A stretch of 64,000 nucleotides of DNA from [Mycobacterium] fortunisiensis. GTDB taxonomy: Bacteria > Actinomycetota > Actinomycetes > Mycobacteriales > Mycobacteriaceae. Position numbers and translations under genes: made by a program. Below the pieces are notes generated by a model that was given only the letters and a program-made list of their open reading frames with translations, had not been told where the DNA came from and made no database searches. Of the stretch, positions 60,275 through 64,000 are shown one piece after another (the stretch's first letter is position 1; each line of letters begins with the position of its first letter). The stretch spans positions 310,001-374,000 of the forward strand of contig NZ_VOMB01000020.1 of assembly GCF_019050325.1 (NCBI RefSeq), written 5' to 3'.

Positions 60275-60347
60275 CTCCCCCGGATGGACTCGAACCATCA
60301 ACCGCCCGATTAACAGTCGGGAGCTCTGCCAATTGAGCTACAGGGGA
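60275..60347 (-). tRNA. asnT: tRNA-Asn (anticodon GUU)
   Basis: The minus strand folds as acceptor TCCCCTG/CGGGGGA, D arm GCTC...GAGC, anticodon loop CTGTTAA (GTT), T arm GATGG TTCGAGT CCATC and discriminator G. No CCA is encoded. Its place just before the small gene at 60502 and dnaG agrees with asnT-Rv2342-dnaG in M. tuberculosis. Confidence 0.95.
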
Positions 60348-60501
60348 CTACCTTCCGCGGAAGCTCCGCGGCCGAGCGTTGACTCTAGCGCACGGACCGC
60401 CGCCGCCGCCAATGCGCTCCCAGACGGGCGCGTCGGGGCGCCGGTGAGGCAGGATGGGAGCTACACACATCGCCTGTCTGGGACGCTTGGGAGGAACGCC
60501 T

Positions 60502-60765
60502 GTGATCCGCTACGCCGCCGTGATCGCCGTCGGCTACGTACTGGGCGCCAAGGCCGGCCGACGCCGCTATGAGCAAATCGCCGGCACCTACCGCGCGGTG
60601 ACCGCCAATCCGGCCACCAGGGCGGTTCTGGACGCCGGACGACGCAAGATCGCCAAGCGGGTGTCACCGGATCCGCAATTCCTCACATTGACGCCCATAG
60701 ACGCAGAAACGTCGGTGTTCTCCACGAAGGAGAGCACCGACGCTTCGGCAAAACCGCGCTGGTAA
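60502..60765 (+). CDS. Small YtxH-like protein (Rv2342-like)
   Basis: 87 residues from GTG 60502 with GGGAGGA eight bases upstream. One N-terminal hydrophobic stretch (IRYAAVIAVGYVLGAKAG) is followed by a basic region (RRRYEQIAGTYRAV) and a polar Ser/Thr tail. The glycine-containing helix followed by KAGRRRYEQI is common in small actinobacterial membrane-associated proteins. Position between asnT and dnaG matches Rv2342. The function is unknown. Confidence 0.78.
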   Translation: MIRYAAVIAVGYVLGAKAGRRRYEQIAGTYRAVTANPATRAVLDAGRRKIAKRVSPDPQFLTLTPIDAETSVFSTKESTDASAKPRW

Positions 60766-60784
60766 GCCCAGCCGTGCAGGCTGA

Positions 60785-61081
60785 CTAACCGATCCCCTGG
60801 TTGATCGTGGTCCCCGGCAGCAACGGGCCGGTGACGAATCCGCCGTTACCGCCGGCTCCCACCCACGGTGTCCCGACCTGGGCGGGCGTGCCGTTGGAGT
60901 AGGACAGGCACTTGCCGTCCTCCTTGTTGCCGAACCAGGCCAGGCAGGCCGGTCCGGCCGTCATCTGGGGGTCGGCCGCCGGGGTCGCCAAGAACGCCGG
61001 GGCCGCCGCCGCAGCGCCGGTGGCCAGTGCGAATGCGCCGACGGCGACGAAACGCCGCGTCCGCGTGCTGAACAGTGTCAC
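60785..61081 (-). CDS. Small secreted protein of unknown function
   Basis: 98 residues with a Sec signal peptide (basic MTLFSTRTRR, hydrophobic core, alanine-rich end near AAAAAPA). The mature part of about 65 residues has two cysteines in ACLAWFGN and GKCLSYSNG, likely one disulfide, and a glycine-rich end (GAGGNGGFVTGPLLPGTTIN). Small secreted proteins of this type are known across mycobacteria, without an assigned role. It lies downstream of dnaG on the same strand with a 27-base gap. Confidence 0.72.
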   Translation of the reverse strand: MTLFSTRTRRFVAVGAFALATGAAAAAPAFLATPAADPQMTAGPACLAWFGNKEDGKCLSYSNGTPAQVGTPWVGAGGNGGFVTGPLLPGTTINQGIG

Positions 61082-61108
61082 GGACTCAGCCTATCGCGAT
61101 GTGAGCTC

Positions 61109-63001
61109 TCACGCAGTGAGGTCGTCGCCGCTGGCCTGCTCGAGCAGGCTGCGCCGGTAGGACTCCATGGCCACCAGGTCACCGAACAGGGCGTGATATT
61201 CGTCTCCCTGTTCCACCGGTGACATGCGTTGCAGCTTGGACTTCACCTCGGCGATCTGGCGGCCCACCCAGACTTCCTGCAGCCGGGCCAGCACGCTGCT
61301 GATGTAGCGCGGCAGCTGCTCGTCGTCCTCGACGTTGATGGCCTCCACGCCCAACTCGTTGACCAGGCCGGCCGCCGCCGGGGACGACGCCTGCTCGCGG
61401 ACCGCCTCGATCCACTGGGCGCCGGACAGACCCGCCGCGGTGCCCCCGGCGCTCTCGATCGCCGAGCGCACCGCGGCGTATCCGGGGTGGGTGAAGCTCT
61501 CGACGGTCAGTGAGTCGAACACCGGCCCGGCGATCGCGGGATACTGCAAACCGGCCTTGAGCGCCTCACGCTGCGGCCACAGTGTCGGGTCGGTCGGGTT
61601 GGGTCGCTGAACGGGCGCCGCCGCACGGGCCTGCGCTGTAGGCCCGCGCCGGGAATCCTTGCGGCCACTGCCGGCCTCCTCGCGCACCCGGCCGATCACC
61701 TGCGCCACGTTGTCCCAGCCGACCCAGCCGGCCAGCTGCCGGGCATACTCGTCGCGCAGGGTGGGGTCCTTGATCCGCGCGGCCATCGGTACGCAGCGCC
61801 GCAGCGCGGTCACCCGACCCTCGGCGCTGTCCAGGTCGTGTTCGGCCAGCGCGCTGCGAATCACGAACTCGAACAACGGGGTTCGCCGGGCCACCAGGTC
61901 CCGCACCGCGCCGTCCCCCGAGCGCAGCCGCAGATCACACGGATCCATACCGTCGGGGGCCACCGCCACGAACGACTGCCCGGACAGGTTCTGCTCCCCC
62001 TCGAACGCCTTGACCGCGGCAGCCTGCCCGGCGGCGTCACCGTCGAAAACGTAGATCAGCTCGCCGCGGAAGAAGTTGTCGTCCATCATCAGCCGGCGCA
62101 GCATCGCCAGGTGCTGCTCGCCGAACGCGGTACCGCACGACGCCACCGCCGTGGTCACCCCGGCCAGGTGCATGGCCATCACGTCGGTGTAGCCCTCGAC
62201 GACCACGGCCTGATGGCCCTTGGCGATGTCACGTTTGGCGCGGTCCAGCCCGAACAGCACCTGTGACTTCTTGTACAGCACGGTTTCGGGGGTGTTGACG
62301 TATTTGGCCTGGTTCTGGTCATCGTCGAACAAGCGGCGGGCACCGAAACCGATGGTCTCGCCCGAGGACACCCGGATCGGCCACAGCAGCCGGCGGTGGA
62401 ACCGGTCCATCGGCCCGCGCTTGCCCTCCCGGCTCAGCCCGGCCGCCTCCAGCTCCTTGAACTCAAAACCCTTACGCAGCAGATGCTTTGTCAGTGTGTC
62501 CCAGCCCGACGGGGCGAAGCCGCAGCCGAACTGGGCGGCCGCGGCGGCGTCGAAGTTGCGTTCGGTCAGGTACTTGCGCGCCTCGGCGGCCTCGTCGGAG
62601 GCCAGCGCCTGGACGTAGAACTCGCTCGCGGCGGCGTTGGCGGCCAGCAACCGGCTCCGGCTGCCACGGTCGCGCTGCACGTTGGTGGTCGACCCGCCGG
62701 TGTAGGTGACGGTGTAACCGACCTTGTCGGCCAGCAGCTCGACCGCCTCGACGAACGTGACGTGCTCGATCTTCTGGATGAACGCGTAGACATCGCCACC
62801 CTCACCGCAACCGAAGCAGTGGAAGTGCCCGTGGTTGGGCCGCACATGGAACGACGGCGACTTCTCGTCGTGGAACGGGCAGAGGCCCTTCATCGAGTCG
62901 GCGCCGGCCCGCCGCAATTGGACGTAGTCGCCGACGACATCCTCGATGCGGATTTTGTCACGAATGGCCGCGATATCGCGATCAGGAATGCGGCCGGCCA
63001 C
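61109..63001 (-). CDS. dnaG: DNA primase
   Basis: 630 residues. The N-terminal CHC2 zinc finger is CPFHDEKSPSF followed by HFHCFGCGEGGD (about residues 41-69). The TOPRIM domain has VVVEGYTDVMAMH with the catalytic Glu and YVFDGDAAGQAA with the DxD-type acids. The C-terminal helicase-binding region is Ala/Arg-rich. It makes RNA primers for chromosome replication. It sits downstream of dgt with a 4-base gap, as in Rv2343c-Rv2344c. The length fits mycobacterial DnaG. Confidence 0.96.
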   Translation of the reverse strand: MAGRIPDRDIAAIRDKIRIEDVVGDYVQLRRAGADSMKGLCPFHDEKSPSFHVRPNHGHFHCFGCGEGGDVYAFIQKIEHVTFVEAVELLADKVGYTVTYTGGSTTNVQRDRGSRSRLLAANAAASEFYVQALASDEAAEARKYLTERNFDAAAAAQFGCGFAPSGWDTLTKHLLRKGFEFKELEAAGLSREGKRGPMDRFHRRLLWPIRVSSGETIGFGARRLFDDDQNQAKYVNTPETVLYKKSQVLFGLDRAKRDIAKGHQAVVVEGYTDVMAMHLAGVTTAVASCGTAFGEQHLAMLRRLMMDDNFFRGELIYVFDGDAAGQAAAVKAFEGEQNLSGQSFVAVAPDGMDPCDLRLRSGDGAVRDLVARRTPLFEFVIRSALAEHDLDSAEGRVTALRRCVPMAARIKDPTLRDEYARQLAGWVGWDNVAQVIGRVREEAGSGRKDSRRGPTAQARAAAPVQRPNPTDPTLWPQREALKAGLQYPAIAGPVFDSLTVESFTHPGYAAVRSAIESAGGTAAGLSGAQWIEAVREQASSPAAAGLVNELGVEAINVEDDEQLPRYISSVLARLQEVWVGRQIAEVKSKLQRMSPVEQGDEYHALFGDLVAMESYRRSLLEQASGDDLTA

Positions 63002-63005
63002 CGAC

Positions 63006-64000
63006 CTAGTCTAGAGGCCGGGGCGATCGCGCTTCGTGCACTCTTTCCAACCGGCTCTCGGTATAGGACGCAATCTGATCGACGACGACGCGCAACCGGG
63101 CACCGTCGTCTGCGGCCAGCTCGAACTCGGGCGCGAACTGCGGGTCCAGGCTGCCCGGCGCCTGCGCCCACAGCGCCAGGGCCACCTCGTGGATGAGCGT
63201 GCGCTGATCGGCCTGGATCTGCAGATGGCGGTGGTCGGACATGATGAACTGCAGGGCCAGCATCTTGAGCAGCACCACCTCGGCGCGCACCAGGGGCGGC
63301 ACGGTCAGGTCGGCATCAAAACGACGTAGCCCCGCTCCGCGATCCCCGGCGACGGCCCGGGTCTGGGTGATCGCGGCGTTGGCAAAGCGTCCGACCAACT
63401 CACTGGTCATCGTCTTGAGCGCGACCGAGGCCGCCAGGGTCCCGTCGTAGCGGCCCACCGCGGCGACCACCGGCACCTGTGACAGCCGCTCGGCGGCGGC
63501 CAGCAACTCGTCACGGGTGACCGCCGGAAACGACCTGGCCCCCAGGTCCGCCAACGAGGCGGCGGCGTCCCGGTCGCCGAGCACCCGCAGGTCGATGCGC
63601 CCGGAGATCACCCCGTCCTCGACGTCGTGCACCGAATAGGCGACGTCGTCGGCCCAGTCCATCACCTGGGCCTCCAGGCACGGCCGCTCGGCCGGCGCAC
63701 CGTCGCGGACCCAGGCGGCGGCCTCGGCGTCGTCGTCGTAGAAGCCGTACTTGCGTCGAGTGCCGAAGCTCGGCCACGGGTACTTCGCCACCGCGTCCAG
63801 CGCCGCCCGGGTCAGGTTGAGACCGGCCGAACGACCATCGGCGTCAAGGACTTTGGGCTCCAGCCGGGTGAGGATCCGGAAGTTCTGGGCATTGCCCTCG
63901 AACCCGCCGAACGGTTTGGCGATCTCGTCGAGGGCCCGCTCCCCGTTGTGTCCGTACGGCGGATGTCCGATGTCGTGGGCCAGCCCGGCCAGGTCGACCA
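63006..64000 (-). CDS. dgt: Deoxyguanosinetriphosphate triphosphohydrolase (5' end outside window)
   Basis: About 331 residues are visible; the frame is open to the right edge, so the start is missing. The HD-domain motif LAHDIGHPPYGHNGER lies close to the edge, followed by FEGNAQNFRILTRLEPK and the second Asp motif MDWADDVAYSVHDVEDG. These are the signatures of dGTPases of the Dgt family, which hydrolyse dNTPs to nucleoside and triphosphate. It is followed by dnaG, as in M. tuberculosis (Rv2344c-Rv2343c). Confidence 0.95.
   Translation of the reverse strand, partial: VDLAGLAHDIGHPPYGHNGERALDEIAKPFGGFEGNAQNFRILTRLEPKVLDADGRSAGLNLTRAALDAVAKYPWPSFGTRRKYGFYDDDAEAAAWVRDGAPAERPCLEAQVMDWADDVAYSVHDVEDGVISGRIDLRVLGDRDAAASLADLGARSFPAVTRDELLAAAERLSQVPVVAAVGRYDGTLAASVALKTMTSELVGRFANAAITQTRAVAGDRGAGLRRFDADLTVPPLVRAEVVLLKMLALQFIMSDHRHLQIQADQRTLIHEVALALWAQAPGSLDPQFAPEFELAADDGARLRVVVDQIASYTESRLERVHEARSPRPLD

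Overview
The window is high-GC actinobacterial DNA that I read as a fast-growing mycobacterium (Mycolicibacterium-type). The evidence is mycobacterial gene content: mycothiol-linked MscR, MmpL, a cutinase, a PknF-type kinase, a BacA/Rv1819c-type ABC protein, a PknH_C-type lipoprotein and UspABC. There is also block-wise synteny with M. tuberculosis as I remember it: Rv2259-Rv2260, Rv2264c, Rv2314c-Rv2318, Rv2325c-Rv2327 and asnT-Rv2342-dnaG-dgt. Between these conserved blocks lie many genes I do not associate with the tuberculosis chromosome at this place, so the window is a conserved backbone carrying accessory insertions. Coding density is very high and no gene-free stretch exceeds 300 bases.

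Layout. 1-3.9 kb: mscR (5' end outside), a metallo-beta-lactamase-fold hydrolase, a GH5-like lipoprotein, a LapA-like membrane protein and a SABATH-type methyltransferase. 3.9-7.6 kb: a GlxA/AraC-type regulator and a ThDP-dependent decarboxylase/acetolactate-synthase-like enzyme, divergent from a DJ-1/PfpI protein and a small partner. 7.5-13 kb: a membrane-anchored Hsp70-like protein, an NAD(P)-binding dehydrogenase, an SDR, a DUF4185 protein and a six-cysteine secreted protein. 13.1-19.2 kb: a six-gene operon of a DppABCD-like importer, an SDR and a strange 114-residue protein made of five 12-residue repeats followed by twelve cysteines at every third residue.

19.2-28.4 kb: universal stress protein, membrane class III adenylate cyclase, Ser/Thr kinase divergent from a BacA-like ABC protein, and an MmpL transporter. 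28.4-30.9 kb: a TetR regulator divergent from a flavin monooxygenase, with two perfect 14-bp palindromes placed on back-to-back promoters, then a methyltransferase relic lacking its SAM-binding core. 31-37 kb: lipoprotein alkaline phosphatase, two lipoproteins, a PonA2/PonA3-like bifunctional penicillin-binding protein with a PASTA domain, a tiny membrane protein and a CAU tRNA.

37-45 kb: small membrane protein, threonine-aldolase-like enzyme, AhpD-like protein, TIGR02206 membrane protein, a TldE/TldD pair and a Tat-exported sulfatase whose stop codon lies inside a 26-bp tandem repeat. 45-53.5 kb: cutinase, uspABC, a DUF4349 lipoprotein, an ECF transporter (CbiQ plus a fused S-A-A protein) and its divergent MarR regulator. 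53.5-64 kb: MFS transporter, DUF1275 protein, phytase-like esterase lipoprotein, VIT-family transporter, acyl-CoA oxidase-like enzyme, LppP/LprE-type lipoprotein, tRNA-Asn, small proteins, dnaG and dgt (5' end outside).

The most unusual item is the (Cys-X-X)12 protein at 18821-19165, translationally coupled to an SDR and downstream of a complete peptide/metal-type importer. I do not recognise a described family for it. All family names and M. tuberculosis correspondences come from recognising the translated sequence and from memory; no database search was run.
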